From Bolinopsis microptera (lineage: Eukaryota > Ctenophora > Tentaculata > Lobata > Bolinopsidae), in the NCBI RefSeq assembly GCF_026151205.1, contig NC_087082.1:19072994-19115493 (forward strand): DNA of 42,500 nucleotides, read 5' to 3'. A program made the translations under genes and the position numbers. The notes under the pieces are model-generated. The model was given only the letters and a program-made list of their open reading frames with translations. It was not told where the DNA came from and searched no databases. Within the stretch, counting starts at the first letter, position 1, and the number at the start of each line of letters is the position of its first letter. Positions 21,050-32,250 of this stretch are shown here, one piece after another.

Positions 21050-21860
21050 TTATAATAGTTATAGTGAATGGAAATCTAGCGTCCGCCAAAACGAAAGAAC
21101 GGGCGCAATTTTTGTTTTATAACACCGAATTTGATCAGATATGTATTTATTTTGACAACATTAGTTTCGTGATTGGGGCACTTTAAAGTCACACAAATTT
21201 TTTATTGACACGTGATTTTACATTTTTGAATATAATGGCATCTGGAGCTTCAATTTCTCGAGTTTTCATTGTTTATATCAGATTATGATTAATATAAGCT
21301 ACTACTTAAACTAAGCCTTTCACTTGTTATAAGTATAAATGAATGTAATTTTTTAATTTTTGTAATTTTTATAATTTTTATAATTTTTTCTCCAACATTT
21401 TAATTTGTTAAGTTCACGGTTCATTATTACTCATTACTAAAAAAGGGACTTCCATTGTCAATTCTGATCTAAATTCGACGAACCGTTATCGATATTGAGA
21501 CCCGTTTTATAAAAATACGATATTTTACGGCATTCACTTTAATTTAAATTATATCGTTTACAGCACACGTTTTTCTCTCCGGCATAGTTGGTATATCACG
21601 GTTGAAGTAGTTGAATGCAATTCAGTTTCAGTTCGATCGACTCGGATTAGTTTCGAACGTAAACTGAATCGGAGCCACATAACTGAACAGAAGCAAGCTC
21701 TAAATATGTGCCAGCTACAGCTCAGTAGTAATAGTATAATATACAGTATGGTTTAAAGTAATATTTAAAGATTTGGAGTAGTATCTGAGTAATAATGAGT
21801 ATCATAAGCTCTTAAAGGTGGGGGTTAACGCTGCCTTTCTAATTACCACTTTTTCAGGTA
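21050..21860. other. Non-genic AT-rich spacer
   Basis: No gene supported. Contains a short taattttta-type simple repeat near 21350. Confidence 0.5.
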
Positions 21861-22661
21861 GCTAATTACCTTGTTTGTTAACAATAGTAATTTACTACCA
21901 TCGAGAAGTTCTTAAACTAACGAAAGGGATAAACGATGAACAAAGAAATCGGGGAATTGGAAGAAACAGTAAACAAAGAAATCGGGGAAGGGGGGAGAAG
22001 CAAGGACCACATGGAAGATTAAAGTGTGAACAAGCCCCCAATCTGATATCGTTCTCGTTAATTGCAGTAAACAGCAGAACTGTTTGATAAAGGTAAATAA
22101 TTCTACAATAAGTATGTTACAATTTATAGAACCATCTTATTCTTATCAAAGCTCTCTTCGGTAATCTAGCTCTTTCAGTACCTCAACAGTTATACATTGT
22201 GCCATCAACAGTGAAGCACGATTTAGTCAAAATGGTGAAATTGGGTCGAGAAAAGCTGATATCTGACACCATTTTAACTAAATCGTTCTTCACTGTAATT
22301 GATGGCACAATGTACTGTTGAGGTACTGAAAGAGCTAGATTACCGAAGAGAGCTTTGATAAGATGGTACTATAAACTATAATATTACTATTGTAGAATTG
22401 TTTACTTTTATCAAACAGTTCTGCTGTTTACTGCAATTAACGTGAACGATATCTAATTGGGGGATTTTCACACTTTAATCTTCCATGTGGTCCTTGCTTC
22501 TCCCCCCTTCCCTGATTTCTTTGTTTATTGCTTTTTCCTTCCCCAATTTCTTTGTTCATCGTTTCTCCCTTTTGTTATTTTTAGAACTTCTCGATGGTAT
22601 CGTTCTTAAATTACTATGGTTAACGAAGAACTACCCGTTAACTATCTGCCTGGTAATTAGC
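21861..22661. mobile_element. Foldback (MITE-like) element, diverged arms
   Basis: Arm 21861-22237 pairs with arm 22267-22661 (outer ends gctaattacc / ggtaattagc; inner ends aatggtg / caccatt) around a 29-base loop. The arms differ by substitutions and indels, including about 20 extra bases near the outer end of the right arm, so it is older than the other two hairpins. No coding capacity. Confidence 0.85.
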
Positions 22662-22789
22662 ACCATTGGAATGCACCAATAGGACCCGTAGTCTAAATAG
22701 CAATTCTTCAAATAGATGGTATCAATAAGATCAGTTCACTTCTCCTCCAACCATTTTAGGTTGGTGTCTCTCCTCTCCATTCGAATATG

Positions 22790-23595
22790 TGTCTACTGCT
22801 CTCAGTAGAAGAGTACTGGTGCTCTACTGCTCTCAGTAGAAGAGTACTGGTGCTCTACTGCTCTCAGTAGAAGAGTACTGGTGCTCTACTGCTCTCAGTA
22901 GAAGAGTACTGGTGCTGTACTGCTCTCAGTAGAAGAGTACTGGTGCTCTACTGCTCTCAGTAGAAGAGTACTGGTGCTGTACTGCTCTCAGTAGAAGAGT
23001 ACTGGTGCTCTACTGCTCTCAGTAGAAGAGTACTGGTGCTCTACTGCTCTCAGTAGAAGAGTACTGGTGCTCTACTGCTCTCAGTAGAAGAGTACTGGTG
23101 CTCTACTGCTCTCAGTAGAAGAGTACTGGTGCTCTACTGCTCTCAGTAGAAGAGTACTGGTGCTCTACTGCTCTCAGTAGAAGAGTACTGGTGCTCTACT
23201 GCTCTCAGTAGAAGAGTACTGGTGCTCTACTGCTCTCAGTAGAAGAGTACTGGTGCTCTACTGCTCTCAGTAGAAGAGTACTGGTGCTCTACTGCTCTCA
23301 GTAGAAGAGTACTGGTGCTCTACTGCTCTCAGTAGAAGAGTACTGGTGCTCTACTGCTCTCAGTAGAAGAGTACTGGTGCTCTACTGCTCTCAGTAGAAG
23401 AGTACTGGTGCTCTACTGCTCTCAGTAGAAGAGTACTGGTGCTGTACTGCTCTCAGTAGAAGAGTACTGGTGCTCTACTGCTCTCAGTAGAAGAGTACTG
23501 GTGCTCTACTGCTCTCAGTAGAAGAGTACTGGTGCTCTACTGCTCTCAGTAGAAGAGTACTGGTGCTCTACTGCTCTCAGTAAAAGAGTACTGTG
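22790..23595. repeat. 31-bp minisatellite upstream of the lectin gene (~26 copies)
   Basis: Perfect or near-perfect 31-mers with the unit ctactgctctcagtag plus aagagtactggtgct. Each unit is a small hairpin, CTACTG-ctct-CAGTAG. A few units have gctgtact in place of gctctact. It ends about 170 bases before the start codon at 23768 and so occupies the promoter-proximal region. There are no unique spacers, so it is not a CRISPR array. Confidence 0.96.
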
Positions 23596-23767
23596 TTTTT
23601 TGCATTAGATTCGCCCTAAGTCTTTTAAGCAGTCACATAAATTCTTAGTTAATGTATGAAATTTTTGGTGCTGCAGTTAGTTTAAACTCGATGAAATTTG
23701 GAGATTAATGACTAATGTAACATATCATCATCCCAAGACTGGCATAAGTAAGAATTGTGAGCTAAAG

Positions 23768-26700
23768 ATGATCTCTGTGATAAAGCCCGTGGTATGGTTG
23801 ACTGTTCTCTGCTGTCTTATACCAAGAGGAATGTCACTATCAGAAGACTCGACCGACTGCGAAATAGCAACTTCAAGTGTTTCGATAACTTGTGGGCTAA
23901 TAACGTTTTTTACTGCACTCGGTACTATCTCGGCATGCGCAGCAACTGCTGGTGCTGCTTGCGGCACACTCGTGGCTATTGGCGCAGTGGCATCACTTTG
24001 TGGAACTTCAGTAGGGCTACAAGGCTGCCCCAGTGGAGATGGTCAGTAATTTTCTGAATTATTATGGAATATTGATCACATCATTCTTTTACTAAGCTAT
24101 TTTTAAAACGTATTAAATGTTCAGTCGACTTTGATATCCCTGCAAATCACCATTCCAAAAACCCGTAATTTTAAGGGGGCATACCCCAAATCTGTCCAGA
24201 CCAAATGACCTCATAGGCAGTTCAGTGACCTTCAAGCGCACCGTTTCCACACCAAAAAAAATTATTTTGAGAATTCCCATTTTTGTAATCGAGCATTTCC
24301 TGGTTAAGAGTGCAATGTTCGGAAAAAATTATTTTGTGGTTGAGACGCTATAAGTTAATCATTTCTTGCGGTATCGGGTTGAAATTTTGCTCGCCGTTTA
24401 TTCACATCTATTTCAAGGTGTGTGTAAAATCTTGATATCGTATCTAAAAAGGCTGGTGTGTTATGAATTTTTAAAGTCAAAAAGCTAAAATTGTCCTTTT
24501 CAGGCTTATTTTAACAAAAAGACAGTCAGGGAAGATCGGATTGATTTGATGCTTGACATCAAATTGTTCTCTGAATTCTGGCGCAGTTTTTGATGCCCTC
24601 AAAAATGGTTTTACTCATTCAGCTTCAGATCTATTGGACCTCAAAGCCAAACAACAAATTTAGGCACATTTTTCGTTTTCAATATTTACTGATTTTTCTA
24701 ACATTTTGATAGGAATGTGCTAGTGACTTTTTGAAGGGTGCAAAATAACCGCAACTAGCACATTTATATATGAGTTATGAACAACAAAACACCCTAAAAT
24801 GCTTCCCTTTGAAGTTATGGGAGAAAATGTGATTTTTTATCTGCAAAGCCAAAAAATCACATTTTCTCCCATAACTTCAAAGGGAAGCATTTTAGGGTGT
24901 TTTGTTGTTCATAACTCATATATAAATGTGCTAGTTGCGGTTATTTTGCACCCTTCAAAAAGTCACTAGCACATTCCTATCAAAATGTTAGAAAAATCAG
25001 TAAATATTGAAAACGAAAAATGTGCCTAAATTTGTTGTTTGGCTTTGAGGTCCAATAGATCTGAAGCTGAATGAGTAAAACCATTTTTGAGGGCATCAAA
25101 AACTGCGCCAGAATTCAGAGAACAATTTGATGTCAAGCATCAAATCAATCCGATCTTCCCTGACTGTCTTTTTGTTAAAATAAGCCTGAAAAGGACAATT
25201 TTAGCTTTTTGACTTTAAAAATTCATAACACACCAGCCTTTTTAGATACGATATCAAGATTTTACACACACCTTGAAATAGATGTGAATAAACGGCGAGC
25301 AAAATTTCAACCCGATACCGCAAGAAATGATTAACTTATAGCGTCTCAACCACAAAATAATTTTTTCCGAACATTGCACTCTTAACCAGGAAATGCTCGA
25401 TTACAAAAATGGGAATTCTCAAAATAATTTTTTTTGGTGTGGAAACGGTGCGCTAGAAGGTCACTGAACTGCCTATGAGGTCATTTGGTCTGGACGGCAC
25501 AAACCACTGTTTTGGGGTATGCCCCCTTAATATAACCTGAACACGGTGCACACACTCCTTTCTAGCTTGCAAATGTTGATCCCGATTAATCATGGTCCTA
25601 GTCAAATTTTACACCCCAGGGCCCAGTCGATCACTTGGTCACAGTTATTAAACCTATCCTGTTCATTGTTCAATTAATTTTACTCAGATATGGAGGAAGT
25701 TATTCAGCTTCTTGAAACAATCAGAGAAGATATAGAGGACTTGAGCAGCGACGTTGACTTGAACTTTTACACTGCACAATATGAAGGCGATATAGAGGAC
25801 ATCCGGTTAGTAAAAAGTATTTATAGTGGTAAAAATTCGCCTAGTTTTTAGGAGGAATGTTTGGCTTATTTTGATTTTTACTTGTGATATTACAAACACT
25901 AATTGGCATCATTCCATTTATCTTATAATGAGAAATTTTCATTAGAAATAGCTCTTGTAGACCGTCCACCATTGATTGCAAAATCGAATTATCGATGTTC
26001 ACACAAACTCTTTAGAATACTTATGCTACCCTACGACAACACTAACCCAATAAAAAATGCAGGAACGCAGGAAGGTCATACAGAGATAATGTGCTAAATA
26101 CAATTGTTGACGGCCGACTAACAGATTCGTATTTTACGAATACTTGGATGGAAAAAATGAGGACAGAATACAGTATGGAGAATTCATTGTATGAGATTGG
26201 TGATATGATTAAGGGAGAAGAAGAAGGCCTGAATCGTAAAGCATCCATTTACGATATAGCAAGAGAGTATGACCTTTGTAGTTACAGCCTTTACCGGTAC
26301 GTTCAAAGTCTCATCATGGAGGGTACAAGCCTCACTTCATCTTCTTGCACATGGAGACACAAGAGATTCCCGAGGACAGAGAGGAGAGTTATCAGGATAT
26401 GCTTCTTGAAAACGAAAGGATGTATCAATTATATTGCCGTAAGTGTTCTGGTACACCCTTCTCTTTGTTCTAAAAAATGAATAAGGTTAATTCATCGATA
26501 TCCATGGCCATGCTATATTACTGATTCATTGTTAACAAGATTCCTTGATTGAAAGCCTAGTACTACAAGCTTACGAATGTTTTTTATAAGAGCTTGATGA
26601 TTGCTTTCCTTAACCTAAGAACATCAATAATACCAAATGTATATGAAGACAGATCAATCTACAGTTAACAACGTCGCCATCGAAAGTTTCCGTATCGAGA

Positions 26701-28446
26701 TATCTACCAGAGCATATGCAAACACGGGAGGAAACCTCAGAATTGGAGTTAGGCAAGGAGAAAATAGCTGTGAAACAGTTGAAGAAACATTCGTGGAACC
26801 AGAGGAAGGGGAAGAAATGACAGAAGATAACAAAGCAAAGTTTGGCTCTTGCCGCAACAAATGGTTCCAGCCCAACTTCAATAAGCATCCCCTAGAAATC
26901 AGAGTCCTGTCCGATTCTGGGGACGATGCCTATATAAACAGAGCAGCGATCAAGATTGGGGGAGTCTGGAGGGAATGGGTCTCAGTAGACGTTAAAGTAA
27001 ATAGGCATGGGGAAGGAGCAGAGTGGCGAGCTGTTATTGATCCAGGTATTATAGTTTAGAAATCTATCTGTGTCTCAGGCCGGCTAAATTTCATGTGGCA
27101 TTTTATCAGTTTCAATTGATCAGTTTACACAGATACTATTAACTATTATATCATTTTAGCTGTATAATTGATACGCAAAAGGCAACACCCATTTTTGCAA
27201 GCTTTCATCATTTTTCGAAATTGATTTCTAAGAGAGGAGAATTGGATTATAAGGCCAATATAGTGATGGCCCTTTATAACTAATAGATGAGACGAACTAT
27301 CTTTGATGTTGAATGATGATTGTGTAGTACTTCTGAAATATAAAGATTTCCTTTTTCAGTCGATCCTATAGATATTTCCAACTGTTTGGTTTCTCAAAGC
27401 TCCACAAGGAGTCTTGGTGGAGAAGCAGAGCGAGCCATTGACGGAAATACGAATGGATATTTCGACAATGGGTGAGTGACATTAGTTTTGACACAGTGAA
27501 TGGTTGAAACATATTGTTGTTCTATTCTGCATTCCCAACCTCGAGACAACCAAGAAGACCGTGATTTTAAATTTCAGTAAATTTCAACCTTCAAGTTCCT
27601 CCTTTTTGCTTTTTTGCATGTAAGTCTGCGCATTGGCGCTGAGTCACACATATTATACAATATGTTGAACTCATTACTAATACTTCACCATGACTGGATT
27701 CACAGTTGGAATTTATCTTTCAGGTCATGTACACATACAAGTACAACAAGTTCAGGCCCCCAATGGTGGAAGGTCGACCTAGCAGCAGATTACAAAGTTT
27801 TCAAGGTAGTAATCTACAACAGAATGGACTGTTGTGGAGACAGACTTATTGGAGCTCAGGTTGGTCATAACTCATATACAAGTAAATTATTGATAGTCGG
27901 ATTTCATGTCATAAGGCAGACTGTACAAACTAATAAGCACGTGCAGTTCAGACAAGGAAGGCTCAGAAAATGTGGACAAGTTTTATAACAAAAAGTAGCC
28001 AGTTGCTTATTTTGATTATGTAAATATTTGAAGGGATGGGTCCTTTTGTGTACATTTGTTAAATTACTTGACACGTTTTGCAATTTTAAGATATTTTCAT
28101 TTAATATCATCAGGTATTTGCTTTGTCTGGACAAGCTGAGAAACAATGTGGTGAAACATTAACTTATAATCGAGATCATGTAGAGTTTGATTGCGACTAT
28201 GTCATCGCAGATCAGATCAGAGTAGACCTTCCGGATGGGATGTTAACTCTTTGCGAGGTTGAAGTCTACGGTGGTGAAATGCGTAAGTGAGATAATAAAC
28301 ACACTTTTAGCTTGATAATTCTGTTACTTAAAACCTACTAGAAAGCTGTTTGCTGGTCAAAAGTATAAGCCCGCCTATTATATTATAAAATTTCATTACA
28401 TTTTCGTAGTTAAAACGATGCGAAAGTATGAACTCGCGCCATCTAA

Positions 28447-28496
<50 letters not shown>

Positions 28497-28695
28497 CGCA
28501 AAATCATCGTTTGAATGTGGGAAAATTTTGAAAAACTTAACTGAGGTACTAGCAAAACTGCGCCAACAGGCAACGTTATGCCACTGAAGTGCGACCTTAA
28601 TCATTTGGCTTGGTGAGAGTTTTGTCGGCACTATACTGAAAAGAAAACCAGCCCCATATCTTTTACCGTTTTCTTGATTAAACCATTCGTAAATA

Positions 28696-28792
<97 letters not shown>

Positions 28793-30437
28793 TTAATTGA
28801 GATTATTAGTGATCATTTACATTTCTAGAGCAGCTTTATTGTTCGCTGATATTTTAATGTAACACTAATTCTTTCACTGAATCTATCAAATATAAATTCA
28901 TCAGTCGAAAAGTATTGGGAGTACTTTCATGGTTTGTACTATCGATCCAAATACTTACTATTAGGGATTTCAAATAAAAACAACATGATCACTGTCATCT
29001 CAAGACTTTATCCATCTTTCAGCAAAATATCATCGTATAGACTCTGATGACATGTGGGCCTCTCAAAGTAGTACCTACTCAAACGAATTGGCGGGAAGAG
29101 CAATTGATGGCAACACAGCTAATCGGAGAAGTCAAAAGTAAGTTACGCTTTGTAACTCTTCCAAGGATCGATTAAAATCGCCACTATTTCAGGGCGCTAA
29201 ACTGATTCAGATTAGCACTCAACAATTCTTCAATATTTTTGCATGAAATTTTCAAAATAAAGGTCTATTTCAAAATAAAGGTCTATTTAAATTTGTATTT
29301 TGATGCTTATGCCATGTAAACATTTAAATCAGGCATTGGAAATGTTTCTTAGTTTTTAACTCTTTATTGGCTTTCAGCTCTTGCACTCATAGTCATACCT
29401 ACAGACCAAACTACGGAGAGCGTGCCTGGTGGCAGGTATCTCTTGGAGCGACTAAACCTTTGCAATTCAACTGCAATAGTCAAGCCCCGGCCGTAGGCAC
29501 GGGTTACACTAGTAGTATATATTGAACTCATTACTTCACTATGGCTGGATTCACAGTTAAAACTCATCTTCCAGCTCCTGCACACATACAGAAGGTTCAG
29601 GCTACCAATGGTGGAAGGTCGACCTAGCAGCAGATTACAAAGTGCACAAGGTCGTTATCTACAACAGAATGGACTGTTGTGAAGACCGACTTGATGGAGC
29701 TCAGGTTGGTCATAACTCATATACAAGTAAATTATAGAGCTAAGGTCAGTCCTGTATGCAATTGTACCATCGCTTTTTCAATTTTTTGTCACCTTCAATT
29801 TAATTTTCATATACACATTATAATATAATATATATTACTATTAGAGCAGACAGGTGTCAAAGAAGAACTGATGAAGCAAAGTTTTGCTCAAACATAGTTC
29901 CTTCTCAGTTTTTCCAGATACGATTATCTGTTATTCTAACAAATTTAAAGTTTCTAACAACAACACAGATATTTAATAAAGGTATTTAAGGGAACAAAAT
30001 TATTGTAAGCTTATCAACTATATCAATAACACCAACATTTTAAGGTTGAAGCCTCTTATGGAAACAATTTGGTTAAATTGTGTGGTCAAATAGACTATGA
30101 AAGCAGAAAAGGCACTTACACCATCAAATGCGGGGATACAATCGCAGACAGGATTAGAATCATTCAATATGGCCAGTTCTTAACTCTTTGCGAGGTGGAA
30201 GTTTATGGTGAAAAAGGTAAACTAGAATTCAATCATCTTATCATTAAGCCGTAGTACATACATATTGCATTACTTTAAAACCGACTTTACACTGAAACCG
30301 TCACAGACGCGCGCGCAATTTTTGTTTATAGCCCTCCATTCATATATACTTATTTTTTAAAATGATTATTAATATCTGCAACTTTAATTTCAGTGAAGAA
30401 TAAGCGATGTCGGGCTAAAATAACAGCATGGACGTAA
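23768..30437 (+). CDS. Secreted multidomain protein with two F-type lectin domains
   Basis: Exons: 23768-24041, 25688-25805, 26063-26438, 26653-27045, 27360-27471, 27724-27859, 28114-28282, 29023-29137, 29575-29704, 30045-30216, 30394-30437 (TAA); phases agree at every join except for a one-base deficit inside the third exon. About 679 residues. Order: signal peptide (MISVIKPVVWLTVLCCLIP...); hydrophobic Ala/Gly-rich segment with spaced cysteines; helical acidic exon 2; two unrecognised regions (exons 3-4, exon 4 probably beta-rich); F-type lectin domain 1 (exons 5-7) and 2 (exons 8-10); short basic tail. Both lectin domains show the fucose-binding core: CTH, then R-x-D-x4-R with adjacent cysteines (NRMDCCGDR and NRMDCCEDR), and end in LTLCEVEVYG. 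F-type lectins bind L-fucose and usually act in innate recognition. Splicing of exons 1-2 to the rest is inferred from phase and position. An alternative start at 23708 would add 20 residues without a better signal peptide. Confidence 0.78.
24171..25530. mobile_element. 1.36-kb near-perfect hairpin flanked by TTAA, in lectin intron 1
   Basis: Left arm 24171-24838 and right arm 24851-25530 are reverse complements with a 12-base loop; they differ only at the outer ends (a small insertion near 25500 and isolated changes). Both ends read TTAA followed by GGGGGCATACCCC or its complement. TTAA is the target site of piggyBac-type transposases, which suggests a non-autonomous element, though GGGGG differs from the usual piggyBac terminus. 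No open frame. Confidence 0.88.
27655..27900 (+). repeat. Source copy of a duplicated segment carrying the lectin domain 1 middle exon
   Basis: Exon 27724-27859 plus flanking intron (upstream tgttgaactcattac...ggattcacagtt, downstream gttggtcataactcatataca) is repeated at 29512-29745. Confidence 0.8.
28447..28496 (+). repeat. Homopolymer of 50 G
   Basis: Uninterrupted run of G in the intron after exon 28114-28282. Such a run can form G-quadruplexes, and its exact length in an assembly is unreliable. Confidence 0.95.
28697..28792. repeat. (CAGA)n microsatellite
   Basis: About 24 tetranucleotide copies with one interruption (cagacacaga), in the same lectin-gene intron. Confidence 0.97.
29378..29525 (+). 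pseudogene. Relic middle exon of lectin domain 2
   Basis: Acceptor ctttcag and correct phase, opening SCTHSHTYRPNYGERAWWQVSLGAT as in F-type lectins. It then loses similarity, lacks the RxD/CC core, has no donor in the right phase and reaches TGA at 29523. The intact exon at 29575-29704 follows about 50 bases later, so this copy is probably skipped or acts as a poison exon. Confidence 0.7.
29512..29745 (+). repeat. Derived copy of 27655-27900 carrying the working lectin domain 2 exon
   Basis: Intron sequence on both sides of exon 29575-29704 matches the flanks of exon 27724-27859, and the exon protein is almost the same (WWKVDLAADYKV...NRMDCC). Similarity in introns as well as exon indicates a recent duplication or gene conversion. 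Confidence 0.8.
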
Positions 30438-30833
30438 TATGAAAGTTAAAAACCAACGAAAGGGAATTTATTATTTGAGGTATTTGGGATTTATGTTCAG
30501 CATCATGCCTTGCATGGCGAAGATGAAATAGTCCCTGAACAATTTTAGAACTACAAGTACAAGTTTTTATAGCATGGTATGTAACTTTAAAAATGGGAAA
30601 TTGTTTTTACTTTTGAGTTTAGGTAATTATTCATTTTTTTCTTATCCAAATTGAAGTTAGCGTGTAGAATATTAGAATGCTGATGTTTATAAACCATATA
30701 GTAAAAATTAACTTTTTATTAGAAACCATCCAAATTTTTAGTCGAGACTACTGGCCATTCCCCCACTTTTTGAAATTGAACAAACATTTTTTTCAACTTC
30801 TAACTCATCAAGAGCATGAGCCAAGCACTTTAA

Positions 30834-30839
30834 AATAAA
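30834..30839 (+). terminator. Possible poly(A) signal of the lectin gene
   Basis: AATAAA about 400 bases after the stop at 30437. The distance makes this uncertain. Confidence 0.3.
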
Positions 30840-32164
30840 TGAACAAAATATCGAGAATAACCCGAATTCTGCTAATATTAAATATAAACCTGCTTTTATG
30901 TTTTCCCTAACCCTACAGCTTTCTTCATTTCACCTAACATACACTACCCATGTGCCTCAAGCTACGTTTTAAAAACAAGGATGGCGCCATGACAGAGAGC
31001 CACGCATAACGAAACTCAGAAGGTGACAGTAATTTCCGGTTCCAGCACCGAATTCTTGAAATTTTAAATGTACTTGGTAAACCCATATACCTCCAATATA
31101 AATACTAACAAACATGTCCAGCATACTATAAAACTTAATAAAAAAAGAAGATCTACTTAAGAATCTTGAACAAATTCAAGATCAAACAATATATCCACAG
31201 CTCAAACTAGCTACGACATACTTGATTGACGGTGTCAACCCCTCGAGAAATCGTTGATCTCTAGCGAAGCAAGACACGATCGAGATGGCTTCGAGAATGC
31301 GATGGTTCGAGAATGCGAAGTCAAATATGCTAGTATTGCGCACGCGTCGAAGTCCTCCAACATAACATACCGTGCTACATGAAAGATAATCCTATCCTCC
31401 TAATTCGCTGGAGTGGTATGTTCAGATGAATTGAACTGCAGTCTTAATGCCTGAAAACTATACTTATAATAGTATAGAGGGGGTAAAATAGTATATTGTG
31501 TATATAATTATAAGAGCGAAAAACGGTCCAATCGAGCCAGAATTGTGATTAACATTTTTTTGGATCCTAACAAGAACGGGAGCTCTTTCCATTCTGATCA
31601 AGAACATTATACTACTGAATAGATATTATAGATTGGTGTAAACTGTAAAACTGTTAACAATATGCAATTGAGTATGATTAATCACTTGCTATAGACAGAG
31701 TAATCACTTGCTACGTCACTCCTCGCGTCCGACAAGAGCGTTTCTCCTTCCTTAATATAATTATAGTAAATATAATGTTTGAAAGTGTAAAGGCCCAATT
31801 ATCTGATTATCACCATGCCACCACGTGACATTTCCGTCCGCGATGTGAATGGACGATATAACGCGATGGGTGATTCCCAGCGGTTTCTTTGCGTTCGCGA
31901 CTATTACCCGTTTTGCATGCCACTGTGTGGAAGTAGCTGTAAATCTTAACAAATCCTCTAAAGTACATGTCTAACCCTCGGAACATCGCAAGCTTAATCA
32001 GTTCTGGGGACTGTTCCTGGGTAAATTTTATGAGGTTTAGAAAGCTTTCCGTGCCGCGCTAAAATCGCCCCAAAATGGCTAAACCATGTGCACCGTCGAA
32101 GAATAACTTTGCGCAGGGAAAATGCGCAGGTCTACAATAACAGGTATAAGTTAATATTGATTTT
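30840..32164. other. Intergenic, no gene seen
   Basis: No coding exon supported on either strand; only short frames of random composition. Confidence 0.5.
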
Positions 32165-32250
32165 CGACCTCCAACAGGATAGCCTAGTTTCCTAAGTAAG
32201 TAAGCAGGCGATTGGCTGTGTAGCTGAGGTTCAAATCCCTGTCTAGACAT
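32165..32250 (+). mobile_element. tRNA-derived SINE head (degenerate)
   Basis: A-box-like tagcctagtt at 32180-32189 and a perfect B-box GGTTCAAATCC at 32228-32238, with tgtgtagctgagg between and ccctgtctagaca after. The acceptor and T stems do not pair properly, so it is not a working tRNA. This arrangement is that of tRNA-derived SINEs; the tail is not recognised. Confidence 0.5.

Noticed and set aside
20738-21186. Open frames on both strands of the 149-bp inverted repeat
   Set aside because: They are mirror readings of the two arms, with no homology or splice signals.
22790-23595. CRISPR-like regular array
   Set aside because: Units abut with no unique spacers and the DNA is animal; it is a minisatellite.
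28328-28793. Minus-strand frames with poly-proline and CLSV repeats
   Set aside because: Products of the 50-G homopolymer and the CAGA microsatellite.
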